Shown here piece by piece: positions 52,101 through 59,699 of a stretch of 64,000 nucleotides of DNA. How positions within the stretch are numbered: position 1 is the stretch's first letter; every line of letters begins with the position of its first letter. This DNA is from Flavobacterium sp. IB48 (GTDB lineage: Bacteria > Bacteroidota > Bacteroidia > Flavobacteriales > Flavobacteriaceae). The stretch covers positions 93,289 to 157,288 of the forward strand of contig NZ_JAEFCA010000010.1 in the NCBI RefSeq assembly GCF_016405855.1, given 5' to 3'. The notes below the pieces were generated by a model. It did no database searches, was not told where the DNA came from, and worked only from the letters and a program-made list of their open reading frames with translations. The translations under genes were made by a program, and so were the position numbers.

Positions 52101-52368
52101 TTTTAAATCCTATGAAAGAAAAGCTTAAGACTGCTTTCGGATTAGTAAGCTTTAATTTATAATGCCCGTCAAAATCGGTAGAAGTTCCGTTCTTAGTTCC
52201 TTTTTCTAAGACGTTTACCCCAGGAAGAGAAAGTCCCGCGGCATCCTTCACGGTTCCCTCTATCGTTGTGCCCTGCGCGTGTATCTGACTACCGATCAAT
52301 AAGCACAGTAAGAAAACAAGTTTAAAGCAAAAGTTTGCTCCTTTGTTTAATAATTCTTTAAAGTTCAT
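49141..52368 (-). CDS. SusC/RagA family TonB-linked outer-membrane transporter
   Basis: A 1075-residue transporter. Signal peptide (1-32, IHAQ), CarboxypepD_reg-like domain (about 33-110), SusC signature region (VVIGYGTSKKSDLTGAVATFSG), plug (about 135-240, IRIRGNGSLSQDASPLYIVDGFPV) and barrel to the C-terminal FGLNLNF. No STN domain, so it does not itself signal to an anti-sigma factor. It imports oligosaccharides with the SusD partner. A LacI-type operator at 52563 overlaps its likely start of transcription. Confidence 0.96.
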   Translation of the reverse strand: MNFKELLNKGANFCFKLVFLLCLLIGSQIHAQGTTIEGTVKDAAGLSLPGVNVLEKGTKNGTSTDFDGHYKLKLTNPKAVLSFSFIGFKSIDISADGKTKVNATMSEDSNNLNEVVVIGYGTSKKSDLTGAVATFSGSEVRKIPVPNVAEALTGRIAGVSVSSSEGSPDSNVQIRIRGNGSLSQDASPLYIVDGFPVNNINDISSSDIETMTVLKDASSTAIYGSRGAYGVIIVTTKKGKDGKIAVNYNMFYGMKKLANTIDVTSPEDYVKWQYEYALLDQSDKTILSNPSSYTKYFGNWQDYDMYKGMKGNNWQKQVFGRTGEVQSRDLSIRGGSDKMNYNFNYAHYDEKAIMLGSDFKRNNLSLALNSKASDKVDLSFTVRYSDTEINGAGMNEQNEASSADSRLKNIVGYAPIPIPGLTTDDTDEAVANNLTHPFVAITDNNRQQFRKNFNTLGSFSWKLTSDLIFKTELGLDNYNFQDYRFYGRTTYYVKNNPAAERQGMPALIMSDRKDTRFRNANTLNYDLKKIMGENHSLKLLLGEESINYNRNDLTSTIHGFPLSFELDEAKKLTTQGTPVSVDNFYFPDDKLLSFFGRANYDYKDRYLLTATYRADGSSKFLGSNKWGFFPAAAAAWKISGEEFMKNASWVNLLKLRVSYGEAGNNNIPTGQMVQSFASTTSTWINGVDSYWAASKTMANPDLKWETTVTQNIGLDYDLFKNKVTGSVEFYKNKTKDLLMNFPISGGYDYQYRNMGEIQNSGVEATLNLNLIERPKYGVSVSFNAAFNTNRINSLGVMKDFTWSSGWASSSITADYLVNVGQPLGIMYGYKSDGRYEVSDFDYNAGTYTLKTGVADAKTVVGPMKPGAMKLKDINGDNVVDSKDLTVIGNANPKSTGGMVLNANAYGFDLSAAFNWSIGNDVYNGNKTEFSTSVPNGQYRNLGSEMADGKRWTNLDPNTGQLVTDPAQLTALNANTTMWSPYMPRYVFTDWSVEDGSFLRLNNLSLGYTTPDALTSALGISKLRFYLTASNVFVWTKYSGQDPEASTRRATPYTPGVDYSAYPRSRQMIFGLNLNF

Positions 52369-52562
52369 GGTTGATTGTTTAAGTTATTAAATGGTTTTTC
52401 TTTGTGGTTTAAGTGGTTTTTTGTGGTTACTTTCAATTCATTTATGGTTAATTTTTGTGGTTTTTATTTTAACAGTATTTTATTTATCACCGAAGTAAAT
52501 CTTTATTCTTGCCCATTTTACTTCTCTTTTACTTAATCGTTTTCGAACTATGTAAAAAAAGT

Positions 52563-52584
52563 TGTAATCGATTACACAAACATA
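52563..52584 (-). promoter_or_regulatory. LacI-type operator and -7 element of the susC operon
   Basis: TGTAATCGATTACA (52563-52576) is a perfect 14-bp palindrome with the central CG of LacI/GalR operators. Directly upstream on the minus strand is TATGTTTG (52584-52577), a TAnnTTTG -7 box. The operator would cover the transcription start, the usual place for repression. No LacI gene is in the window. Confidence 0.65.
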
Positions 52585-52750
52585 GATATTTTTTTTAAAC
52601 GAAAAATAAAATTTCCCAAAAATTTCATAAAAAAAATTACATATTAGAAATTTTATTGCTTTTTTATGTAACATATGTAATTTATATCAATATAAAATAT
52701 TAATAATATTATTATTAATCGTTCATTTGATTCGATTTTTACAAAAAAAA

Positions 52751-52764
52751 CAATCGATTACATG
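52751..52764 (-). promoter_or_regulatory. Second, imperfect LacI-type site
   Basis: CAATCGATTACATG shares AATCGATTACA with the site at 52563; its centre is 186 bases further upstream of susC. It could allow looping or be a chance match in AT-rich DNA. Confidence 0.45.
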
Positions 52765-52945
52765 AATATAAATTACAAAATTTATTATGTGTTAGTTTTA
52801 CACTTAAAAAGTTAAAAAGATCCTAAAAAAATTTAAATACAGAATAAAGATGAGATTTATTTTAAAGAGTATTTTCTGACTATAGAAGTAAAATCATTTG
52901 CTCATGAAAAGACATTCTTAAGCTAATTGATTCATTGAAGACATA

Positions 52946-52974
52946 AAAAAAGCCCTTAAACAAACGTTAAGGGC
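52946..52974 (-). terminator. Terminator of the MFS transporter gene
   Basis: GCCCTTAA (52952-52959) pairs with TTAAGGGC (52967-52974). On the minus strand six T follow. Confidence 0.8.
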
Positions 52975-52997
52975 CTTAAAAAGAATATATTTTAAAG

Positions 52998-54164
52998 TTA
53001 TGCAGCTTGTACGTGCACTTGTTTTTGATGTAACCTCATCAATATAAATGTAATCACCATTCCGGTCATAGCCATTGCAATACCTATAAGATTAGGCGAA
53101 GCAAAATTATAACCAGCTGCTAAAGGCAGTCCTCCTAAGAAAGCTCCTAAAGCATTCCCGATATTAAAACTTCCTTGAAGCGCTGCTGATGCAATCATCT
53201 CTGCATCTTTGGCTGTCTTAATCATAAGCATCTGAATTGGCGCAATAACAGAGAAAGAAATTGCTCCTGTTAAGAATGTCAAAAACAATGAAATATATTG
53301 ATTGAAAGAGAAAAAGTAAACCATCAACAAATCAAGTACCATTACAAATAGTAACGCAAGTACGGTTGGTGCTGGCGAATATTTATCTGCCAATTTTCCT
53401 CCGACAAAATTACCGACAACCATTCCTAATCCTGCTAAGATTAAAATTGTAGAAACATCTTCTGGTGAAAATTTTGATACATTAATTAATAAAGGAGCAA
53501 TATAACTGATCCAAGCAAAAAGACCTCCAAAACCAATTGCCGTAATTCCGATAATTAACCATGCTTCTGTTTTTTTAAAAAACTGAAGTTGTGTTTTCAT
53601 ATTCACGCTTTCACCTTTTTCAAGATTCGGCATCCATAAATAAATTGCCAAAAAGGTCAACAAACCAACAATCGCAATTAATACAAAGGTATAACGCCAA
53701 ATAAAATGGTGACCTATATAAGTACCAATTGGCACACCTATTAAATTAGCAATCGTTAAACCAGCAAACATTATAGAAATTGCCTGCGCTTCTTTTCCTT
53801 TGTCTGCCAAACGGCTTGCGACTACCGCTCCCACTCCAAAGAATGCTCCGTGCGGCAATCCAGATAAAAATCGAGAAGCAAATAGAACATTATAATCAGG
53901 AGCTATAATTGATAATGCATTAAAAACTGCCAGCATTAAAGCCAAAATTAAAAGCATTTTTTTAGGCGCATAATTTCTTCCTGCGATTACTAATAAAGGC
54001 GCTCCAATAACAACTCCAAGTGCATAAGACGAAATTAAATATCCAGCAACCGGAATCGAGACTTTCATATCTGAAGCAATATCTGGGAGTAATCCCATCA
54101 TTACAAATTCTGTAATACCAATAGTTAACCCTCCTAAAGAGAGTGCAATAAGACTTTTTTTCAT
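52998..54164 (-). CDS. MFS transporter, DHA1 (AraJ/sugar efflux-like) type
   Basis: A 388-residue inner-membrane exporter of 12 helices. N-terminal GGLTIGITEFVMMGLLPDIASDM is typical of the AraJ/YdhP-type DHA1 subgroup, which has drug and arabinose-type efflux members. The MFS motif A after TM2 appears as VIAGRNYAPKKML. Substrate unknown. It is divergent from an AraC regulator with both promoters in the 103-base gap, so it is probably induced by that regulator. It is separate from the susC operon. Confidence 0.92.
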   Translation of the reverse strand: MKKSLIALSLGGLTIGITEFVMMGLLPDIASDMKVSIPVAGYLISSYALGVVIGAPLLVIAGRNYAPKKMLLILALMLAVFNALSIIAPDYNVLFASRFLSGLPHGAFFGVGAVVASRLADKGKEAQAISIMFAGLTIANLIGVPIGTYIGHHFIWRYTFVLIAIVGLLTFLAIYLWMPNLEKGESVNMKTQLQFFKKTEAWLIIGITAIGFGGLFAWISYIAPLLINVSKFSPEDVSTILILAGLGMVVGNFVGGKLADKYSPAPTVLALLFVMVLDLLMVYFFSFNQYISLFLTFLTGAISFSVIAPIQMLMIKTAKDAEMIASAALQGSFNIGNALGAFLGGLPLAAGYNFASPNLIGIAMAMTGMVITFILMRLHQKQVHVQAA

Positions 54165-54201
54165 TTTGATTTATTGTAGAAAGGAATAGATTTCTACGAT
54201 G

Positions 54202-54242
54202 CAAAATTAACACCGTTAACCTTTAAAAAAATTGTAAATTTG
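54202..54242. promoter_or_regulatory. Divergent promoters between the MFS and araC-type genes
   Basis: TAATTTTG on the minus strand (54209-54202, 38 bases from the MFS start) and TAAATTTG on the plus strand (54235-54242, 25 bases before the AraC start). Both match TAnnTTTG; neither has a good TTG, in keeping with activator dependence. Confidence 0.6.
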
Positions 54243-54267
54243 TGACATAAAATTGTACATTTAAGTT

Positions 54268-55101
54268 ATGCCTAAATTAAATCAGTTTAAAACACTTGTT
54301 CTTGATGAATTTGAAGAAGAGAAATTTCATCTTCCTCCACATACCCATACCTATTATGAAATCATTTATATAAAGAAAGGGAGTGGCATTCATCATTTGA
54401 ATAACAATCTGCTTCCATACAAAGCTGGAGACTTATTTGTGATTTCGCCAGACGACGAACATTATTTCGATATAAAGAAAAGTACACGATTCATTTTTAT
54501 CAAATTCACTGATAATTATTTCAATTCCAAACAAAATCTAACTTGTGATGAATTTCTCGTAAATACTCCCGAAAGTTTCATGCGAGATAAAATCTTAAAA
54601 GAAACGGTTTTAAAGTTTGATGAACCTTGCAAAACGATCTTGAAAAATACGGTTGAAAACATTGTAACATACGATCGCTATATTGACGTTACTTCTTCTC
54701 CAATTGTTTTCTATCAGATTCTTTCCATTTTTGGCTTAATTAAAGAAACGATTCGCGGTATGAATCTACAGATGCAATCGACACATTTGGATAATGAGCA
54801 AATTGCCAATTATATTCATCAAAATATATATCAGCCAAAACTAGTTCAAGTAAAAGTCATTGCAGAACATTTTAATATCGCCCAAACTTATTTTAGTGCT
54901 TATTTCAAAAGAACTTTCAGCATTAGTTATCGAGAATACATTCATAATTTGAGAACGACTTTAATCGAAAAAAGATTTCATAACAATCAATTGCCGATTA
55001 AACAAATTGCGTACGAATTTGGCTTTACAGACGAAAGTCATTTGACTAATTATTTCAAAAAACGTAAAAACATGAAACCGACTGATTTTAAGAAACTGTA
55101 G
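54268..55101 (+). CDS. AraC family transcriptional regulator
   Basis: A 277-residue regulator with an N-terminal cupin domain (about 20-95: HLPPHTHTYYEIIYIKKGSGIHHLNNNLLPYKAGDLFVISPDDEHYFD) and a C-terminal AraC domain (about 180-275: VKVIAEHFNIAQTYFSAYFKRTFSISYREYIHNLRTTLIEKRF...IKQIAYEFGFTDESHLTNYFKKRKNMKPTDFKK). Divergent to the MFS exporter and likely its activator. The ligand is unknown, possibly the exported compound. Confidence 0.92.
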   Translation: MPKLNQFKTLVLDEFEEEKFHLPPHTHTYYEIIYIKKGSGIHHLNNNLLPYKAGDLFVISPDDEHYFDIKKSTRFIFIKFTDNYFNSKQNLTCDEFLVNTPESFMRDKILKETVLKFDEPCKTILKNTVENIVTYDRYIDVTSSPIVFYQILSIFGLIKETIRGMNLQMQSTHLDNEQIANYIHQNIYQPKLVQVKVIAEHFNIAQTYFSAYFKRTFSISYREYIHNLRTTLIEKRFHNNQLPIKQIAYEFGFTDESHLTNYFKKRKNMKPTDFKKL

Positions 55102-55143
55102 TTAGCGAAATCTTAAAAAGTGATTTCCTCACGCATTTTTATC

Positions 55144-55151
55144 TAAATTTG
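55144..55151 (+). promoter_or_regulatory. -7 element at the head of the copper locus
   Basis: TAAATTTG matches TAnnTTTG, 19 bases before the TTG start at 55171. No TTG at -33. Confidence 0.5.
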
Positions 55152-55170
55152 TACCTCAAAAACAATTTCT

Positions 55171-55530
55171 TTGAAACAGAAAACCCACATAATATTGCTT
55201 TTTATAACACTTAGTTTCTTTTTGAATCCGAGTTATACCTACGCATGTAATATCGGGAATCACAAAGAAATTGCTTCTAAAGAAGAAAACAGCTGTTCTA
55301 AAAAATGCTGCGAAAAGAAAACTTCAAAACAAGAAAAACACAATTGTGATGGAAAATGCAGTCATTCTGGCTGTACAACTTCTGCATTACAATTCGTTAT
55401 TTTAACTTCAACCGATCTTGATTTGCAAAATGACGTTTTCAATTTTTCTTTAAAAAACGCAATTTCATCTTACAGTAATTCTACTATTTCTGCGGGATTT
55501 ACTTCTATTTGGCTGAAGCCGAAAATATAA
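55171..55530 (+). CDS. Cys-rich exported protein heading the copper locus
   Basis: A 119-residue protein with a signal peptide (about 1-25, ending YTYACN) and a central Cys/Lys-rich segment with NSCSKKCCEKK and NCDGKCSHSGC, nine cysteines in all after the signal, well suited to Cu(I) or other soft-metal binding. The start codon is TTG at 55171, placed 19 bases after a -7 element; no ATG gives the signal peptide. It is first of the copper genes and followed by a hairpin with T-run. I know similar proteins in flavobacterial copper loci but no named family. Confidence 0.7.
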   Translation: MKQKTHIILLFITLSFFLNPSYTYACNIGNHKEIASKEENSCSKKCCEKKTSKQEKHNCDGKCSHSGCTTSALQFVILTSTDLDLQNDVFNFSLKNAISSYSNSTISAGFTSIWLKPKI

Positions 55531-55546
55531 TTATCGCATTTATGAC

Positions 55547-55569
55547 AGCCCATATTGGGCCTTTTTTTA
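55547..55569 (+). terminator. Terminator or attenuator after the Cys-rich gene
   Basis: AGCCCA/TGGGCCT hairpin (55547-55562) followed by seven T. It separates the first copper gene from the DUF3347 gene. Confidence 0.7.
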
Positions 55570-55627
55570 AACGAAATTTTTAATTAATTTTAAAGGAAAA
55601 TAAATCCTTTACCAAATATTATATACA

Positions 55628-56158
55628 ATGAAAAAATCAATCATAGCTTTAGCAACTGTACTAACCGCATTAATTAGTGCAAACAATATTCAGGCAAATA
55701 CAATAAAATTAGAATCAGGAACGACAGAAGTCGTTGACACAAATCAGCTTCAATCTGTTTATGACGCTTATTTTGATGTTAAAGATGCACTTATAAAAAG
55801 TGATAGCAAATTAACTTCGGCAAAAACTGCAACTTTATTGACTGCCATTACTGCCGTAAAAATGGACAAATTAAAAAGCAACGAACATACCGTTTGGATG
55901 AAAGTGGTAAAAAAATTAACTGCCGATGCCAAAAGTATTTCAGCTACAACAGATCTTAAAAAACAGCGCGAGACTTTTAAATCATTGTCTAAAAGCACTT
56001 ACGATTTAATAAAAGTTTCAAGCCCAGAACAGCCAATCTACAAACAATATTGCCCAATGGCAGACGCTGATTGGTTAAGCAAAGAAAAAGCGGTTAAGAA
56101 TCCATATTACGGTTCTTCGATGCTGACTTGCGGAAATGTGGTAGAAACGATCAAATAA
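55628..56158 (+). CDS. DUF3347 domain periplasmic protein (copper-related)
   Basis: A 176-residue exported protein (signal peptide 1-23, NIQAN). One DUF3347 domain fills the rest, with helices DAYFDVKDALIKSD and TAKTATLLTAITAV and the conserved end YKQYCPMADADWLSKEKAVKNPYYGSSMLTCGNVVE, whose Cys, Met and second Cys are likely metal ligands. The same domain is attached to CusB-type efflux adaptors in Bacteroidota. It is followed 2 bases later by the CxxC-AraC regulator, so the two are translated together. It is probably a periplasmic copper-binding protein. Confidence 0.88.
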   Translation: MKKSIIALATVLTALISANNIQANTIKLESGTTEVVDTNQLQSVYDAYFDVKDALIKSDSKLTSAKTATLLTAITAVKMDKLKSNEHTVWMKVVKKLTADAKSISATTDLKKQRETFKSLSKSTYDLIKVSSPEQPIYKQYCPMADADWLSKEKAVKNPYYGSSMLTCGNVVETIK

Positions 56159-56160
56159 AT

Positions 56161-56721
56161 ATGAAGCTTTACATCAAAAATATGGTGTGCAGCCGATGCA
56201 AAATGGTAGTGAAGTCTGAGTTCGAAAAACTCGGACTTCAACCTATTTCTGTAGAATTAGGAGAAGTTGAACTACAGGAAGAAATCAGCGATTCGAAAAA
56301 AGAGATTTTATTAGAAAACCTGCAAGTTTTGGGTTTCGATCTACTCGATGATAAAAAAACAAAAACAGTCGAAAGAATAAAAAACCTGATTGTAGATTTG
56401 GTTCATCATAAAAACAATGATTTAAAAATCAACCTATCAGAATATCTCGCAGAAAATTTAAATCAAGATTATAATTCATTAAGCAATTTATTTTCTGAAA
56501 TCGAAAACACAACAATCGAAAAGTATTTCATAAGCCAGAAAATCGAAAAAGTAAAAGAATTATTGATTTATAATGAGCTTTCATTAAGCGAAATTGCTGA
56601 TATTCTTAATTACAGTAATGTAGCGCATTTGAGCAATCAATTCAAAAAAATTACTGGCTACACTCCTACTTCTTTCAAACAATCAAAAGATAAAATGCGT
56701 ATTCAGATCGAGAATATTTAA
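56161..56721 (+). CDS. AraC-type regulator with N-terminal CxxC (HMA-like) metal domain
   Basis: A 186-residue protein. Residues 1-60 are an HMA-like ferredoxin fold with NMVCSRCKMVV (Cys10, Cys13), the Cu(I) site of metallochaperones. The C-terminal part is one AraC DNA-binding domain (about 95-180: LSEYLAENLNQDYNSLSNLFSEIENTTIEKYFISQKIEKVKELL...LSEIADILNYSNVAHLSNQFKKITGYTPTSFKQ). The start is ATG 56161, 2 bases after the DUF3347 stop; a longer frame from 56128 overlaps that gene. By design it should sense copper directly and control the locus. Confidence 0.9.
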   Translation: MKLYIKNMVCSRCKMVVKSEFEKLGLQPISVELGEVELQEEISDSKKEILLENLQVLGFDLLDDKKTKTVERIKNLIVDLVHHKNNDLKINLSEYLAENLNQDYNSLSNLFSEIENTTIEKYFISQKIEKVKELLIYNELSLSEIADILNYSNVAHLSNQFKKITGYTPTSFKQSKDKMRIQIENI

Positions 56722-57148
56722 TCTCTCGCAAAGTCGCAGAAGCGCAAAGTTTTTTTGTCTCCCGCAGATTCAGCAGATTTAGCAGATAAATTAATTGTAA
56801 GTATTAAAATTTAAATCTGTTAAATCTGCTGAATCTGCGGGAGATTATTTTTTAATTATCTTATTAATTATAAAACTTCGCGTCTCTGCGACTTTGCGAG
56901 ATTAATATCAACTTTAAAAAAAAATCTGTGTTAATCTTTTTAATCTGTGGCTAACTTTTTATACACAAAGCTTTGAGAACTCTCTAATCTTTAAACAAAC
57001 AAAACTTAATGCACTTTGCGTAAATTCTTTGCGCTCTTTGCGTTAAAAAACAGCATTTAGTAAATCTTACAAATCATTCCCAAAATTCTACAAACCGAAC
57101 TCACAGATAGTTCAGAAATTTGCATTGTAATACTTAAAAACCAATACA
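56722..57148. other. Repeat island between the copper regulator and copA
   Basis: 427 bases without a gene. A nested inverted repeat occupies 56724-56901 (listed separately). After it come 'AATCTGTGTTAATCTTTTTA' type and 'TTTGCG' type motifs (56930-56960, 57011-57050: CTTTGCGTAAATTCTTTGCG). These are fragments of dispersed repeats. No consensus promoter for copA is visible. Confidence 0.6.
56724..56901. repeat. Nested double inverted repeat
   Basis: Outer arms 56724-56740 and 56885-56901 (TCTCGCAAAGTCGCAGA and its exact complement) enclose inner arms 56758-56787 and 56815-56844, 30 bases with one mismatch (CCCGCAGATTCAGCAG core). Inner loop 27 bases. The whole can form one long rod-like hairpin. 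Confidence 0.88.
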
Positions 57149-59695
57149 ATGACTCATCAATATATAATTTCAGGGATGTCTTGCGACGGATGCCGCAAAA
57201 AAGTAGAAAAAACTTTAAATGAAGTTGAAGGCGTTCAGGCAGAAGTAACTCTAAATCCGCCAACTGCTACAATAACAATGGACAAACATGTGCCGACAGA
57301 AAAATTTCAAGAGGTTTTGTCTGCTACAGGAAATTATACTATCGAAATGGATTCTCCTAAAAACCATGGAGAAACAGCCGTTAAATCTTGCTATTCTGGT
57401 CATAAAAAAGAACATCACGGTCACAATCACGACCATCATAAAACAGAAACTAAAAAAGTACATGTACACAGTGCAAATGGCGTTTATTATTGCCCAATGC
57501 ATTGCGAAGGCGACAAAACATATAACAAACCCGGAGACTGTCCCGTTTGCGGAATGGATTTAGTACCTCAAGTTGCTATAACGTCCACACAATTTACGTG
57601 TCCGATGCATCCAGAAATCGTTTCGAACGAACCTGGCGACTGTCCGATTTGCGGAATGGATCTGGTTCCAATTCAAGCTTCAGAAAGTGAGGAAAATAAA
57701 ACTTACACTGATTTATTGAAGAAAATGAAAATCGCGATTTTGTTTACACTTCCAATTTTCATCATTTCAATGTCAGAAATGATTCCGAATAATCCGCTAT
57801 ACAATATAATGTCTATCGAAAAATGGAATTGGGTTCAATTTCTATTTTCGCTTCCAGTATTGTTTTATGCTGGCTGGATGTTTTTTGTTCGTGCCTACAA
57901 ATCCATTGTGACATGGAATTTAAATATGTTTACTTTAATCGGAATAGGAACTAGCGTTGCTTTCCTTTTCAGTATTGTCGGAATGTTTTTTCCTGATATT
58001 TTTCCATCCGAATTCAAATCTCATCACGGAACGATTCATTTGTATTTTGAAGCAGCGACCGTAATTATCACTTTAGTTTTATTAGGACAATTATTGGAAG
58101 CTAAAGCCCACGGACAAACAAATGGAGCCATAAAAGAACTATTAAAATTAGCGCCAACTGAGGCTACTTTGGTAGAAAACGGAATTGACAAAGTAATTTC
58201 TATTCATAACATTAAAAAAGGCGATTTACTTCGTGTAAAACCAGGAGAAAAAATTCCGGTTGATGGAAAAATAACTACTGGCGAAAGCAGTATCGATGAG
58301 TCAATGATAACTGGAGAACCAATTCCTGTTGATAAAAAAACAGGCGATGCCGTAATTTCTGGAACAATAAACGGAACAAAGTCATTTGTAATGATTGCCG
58401 AAAAAGTGGGGTCAGAAACCATGCTTTCGCAGATTATTCAAATGGTAAATGACGCTAGCAGATCTCGCGCTCCAATTCAGAAATTAGCCGATCGCGTTTC
58501 TAAATATTTTGTTCCAACCGTTGTTATTATTTCGGTTTTAACCTTTTTTGCTTGGGCAAAATTCGGACCTGAACCCGCTTATGTTTACGGATTAATTAAT
58601 GCAATTGCTGTTTTAATTATTGCCTGTCCTTGTGCGCTTGGGTTGGCAACTCCCATGTCGGTTATGGTTGGGGTCGGTAAAGGAGCACAAAACGGAATCT
58701 TAATCAAAAATGCTGAAGCTCTAGAAAACATGAATAAAATTGATGTTTTAATTACTGACAAAACCGGAACCATTACCGAAGGAAAACCATCTGTAGAAAA
58801 AGTCTATTCGGTTACTAATGAGGAAGATTTTCTGCTTCAAAATATTGCTTCGTTAAATCAGCATAGTGAACATCCATTGGCGCAGGCCGTAGTTAATTTC
58901 GCGAAAGCAAAAAATACTTCATTCAAAGAAGTTCAAGGTTTTGAAACTATTGCAGGAAAAGGTGTTTTAGGAACTATCGAAGGCAAAAAAGTAGCTTTAG
59001 GAAATAAAAAATTAATGGACGAAATCGGCGCTTCTGTTTCTTCTGATTTAGAACAGAAAGTAACTGTTGAACAAAATTTAGGAAAAACTATTTCGTACAT
59101 CGCAATTGAAAATGTTGTTTTAGGTTATGTTGCCATTACTGATGCCATTAAAGAAAACAGTGCTAAAGCGATCAAAGAATTAATCGATCAAGGCGTTGAG
59201 GTTATCATGATGACGGGAGATAACCACAATACAGCAAAAGCAGTTGCTGAACATTTGCATTTGAGTTCGTTTAAAGCAGATTGCCTTCCACACGATAAAT
59301 TAAAAGAAATTGAACGTCTCCAAGCTCAAGGAAAAATTGTTGCCATGGCGGGAGACGGAATCAATGATGCACCGGCTTTAGCGCAATCTAACATCGGAAT
59401 TGCAATGGGAACAGGAACAGATGTCGCAATAGAAAGCGCTAAAATTACTTTGGTTAAAGGCGATTTAAACGGAATTGTAAAAGCTAAAAACCTTAGCCAT
59501 GCTGTAATGTCAAATATCAAACAGAATTTATTCTTTGCCTTTATATATAACACTTTGGGCGTTCCAATTGCAGCAGGAATTTTATATCCGTTTTTAGGAA
59601 TCTTGCTTTCGCCAATGTTGGCTGCAGTGGCAATGAGCTTGAGTTCTGTATCCGTAATCGTAAATGCTTTGCGATTAAGAAATTTAAAATTATAA
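57149..59695 (+). CDS. copA: Copper-translocating P-type ATPase (CopA-like)
   Basis: An 848-residue P1B-ATPase exporting Cu(I) to the periplasm. N-terminal HMA domain with GMSCDGC (Cys12, Cys15); a His-rich linker (GHKKEHHGHNHDHHK, about 88-105); then two heavy-metal-binding YHS-like domains, CPMHCEGDK...CPVCGMDLVP and CPMHPEIV...CPICGMDLVP (about 115-175); eight membrane helices; the ion site CPC (493-495); phosphorylated Asp537 in DKTGTITEG; HP motif HSEHPLA; and GDGINDAPA. The three N-terminal metal sites make it longer than a minimal CopA. The oxidase gene follows by 4 bases. Confidence 0.95.
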   Translation: MTHQYIISGMSCDGCRKKVEKTLNEVEGVQAEVTLNPPTATITMDKHVPTEKFQEVLSATGNYTIEMDSPKNHGETAVKSCYSGHKKEHHGHNHDHHKTETKKVHVHSANGVYYCPMHCEGDKTYNKPGDCPVCGMDLVPQVAITSTQFTCPMHPEIVSNEPGDCPICGMDLVPIQASESEENKTYTDLLKKMKIAILFTLPIFIISMSEMIPNNPLYNIMSIEKWNWVQFLFSLPVLFYAGWMFFVRAYKSIVTWNLNMFTLIGIGTSVAFLFSIVGMFFPDIFPSEFKSHHGTIHLYFEAATVIITLVLLGQLLEAKAHGQTNGAIKELLKLAPTEATLVENGIDKVISIHNIKKGDLLRVKPGEKIPVDGKITTGESSIDESMITGEPIPVDKKTGDAVISGTINGTKSFVMIAEKVGSETMLSQIIQMVNDASRSRAPIQKLADRVSKYFVPTVVIISVLTFFAWAKFGPEPAYVYGLINAIAVLIIACPCALGLATPMSVMVGVGKGAQNGILIKNAEALENMNKIDVLITDKTGTITEGKPSVEKVYSVTNEEDFLLQNIASLNQHSEHPLAQAVVNFAKAKNTSFKEVQGFETIAGKGVLGTIEGKKVALGNKKLMDEIGASVSSDLEQKVTVEQNLGKTISYIAIENVVLGYVAITDAIKENSAKAIKELIDQGVEVIMMTGDNHNTAKAVAEHLHLSSFKADCLPHDKLKEIERLQAQGKIVAMAGDGINDAPALAQSNIGIAMGTGTDVAIESAKITLVKGDLNGIVKAKNLSHAVMSNIKQNLFFAFIYNTLGVPIAAGILYPFLGILLSPMLAAVAMSLSSVSVIVNALRLRNLKL

Positions 59696-59699
59696 GCTA

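Larger units (their letters stand above)
52369..52997. other. Long leader and regulatory region of the susC operon
   Basis: 629 bases with no credible gene; a 64-codon minus frame at 52480-52674 covers the operator and promoter. It holds a 14-bp perfect palindrome (52563-52576), a second AATCGATT site (52751-52764), a minus -7 element and the terminator of the MFS gene. The 200-base leader before susC is T- and G-rich on the plus strand, with GTGGTTT repeats at about 52395-52460 (TTGTGGTTT/AAGTGGTTT). Confidence 0.65.

Noticed and set aside
52480..52674. 64-codon minus-strand frame before susC
   Set aside because: It covers the LacI-type operator and -7 box and is Phe/Lys/Ile-rich; it is the regulatory leader, not a gene.
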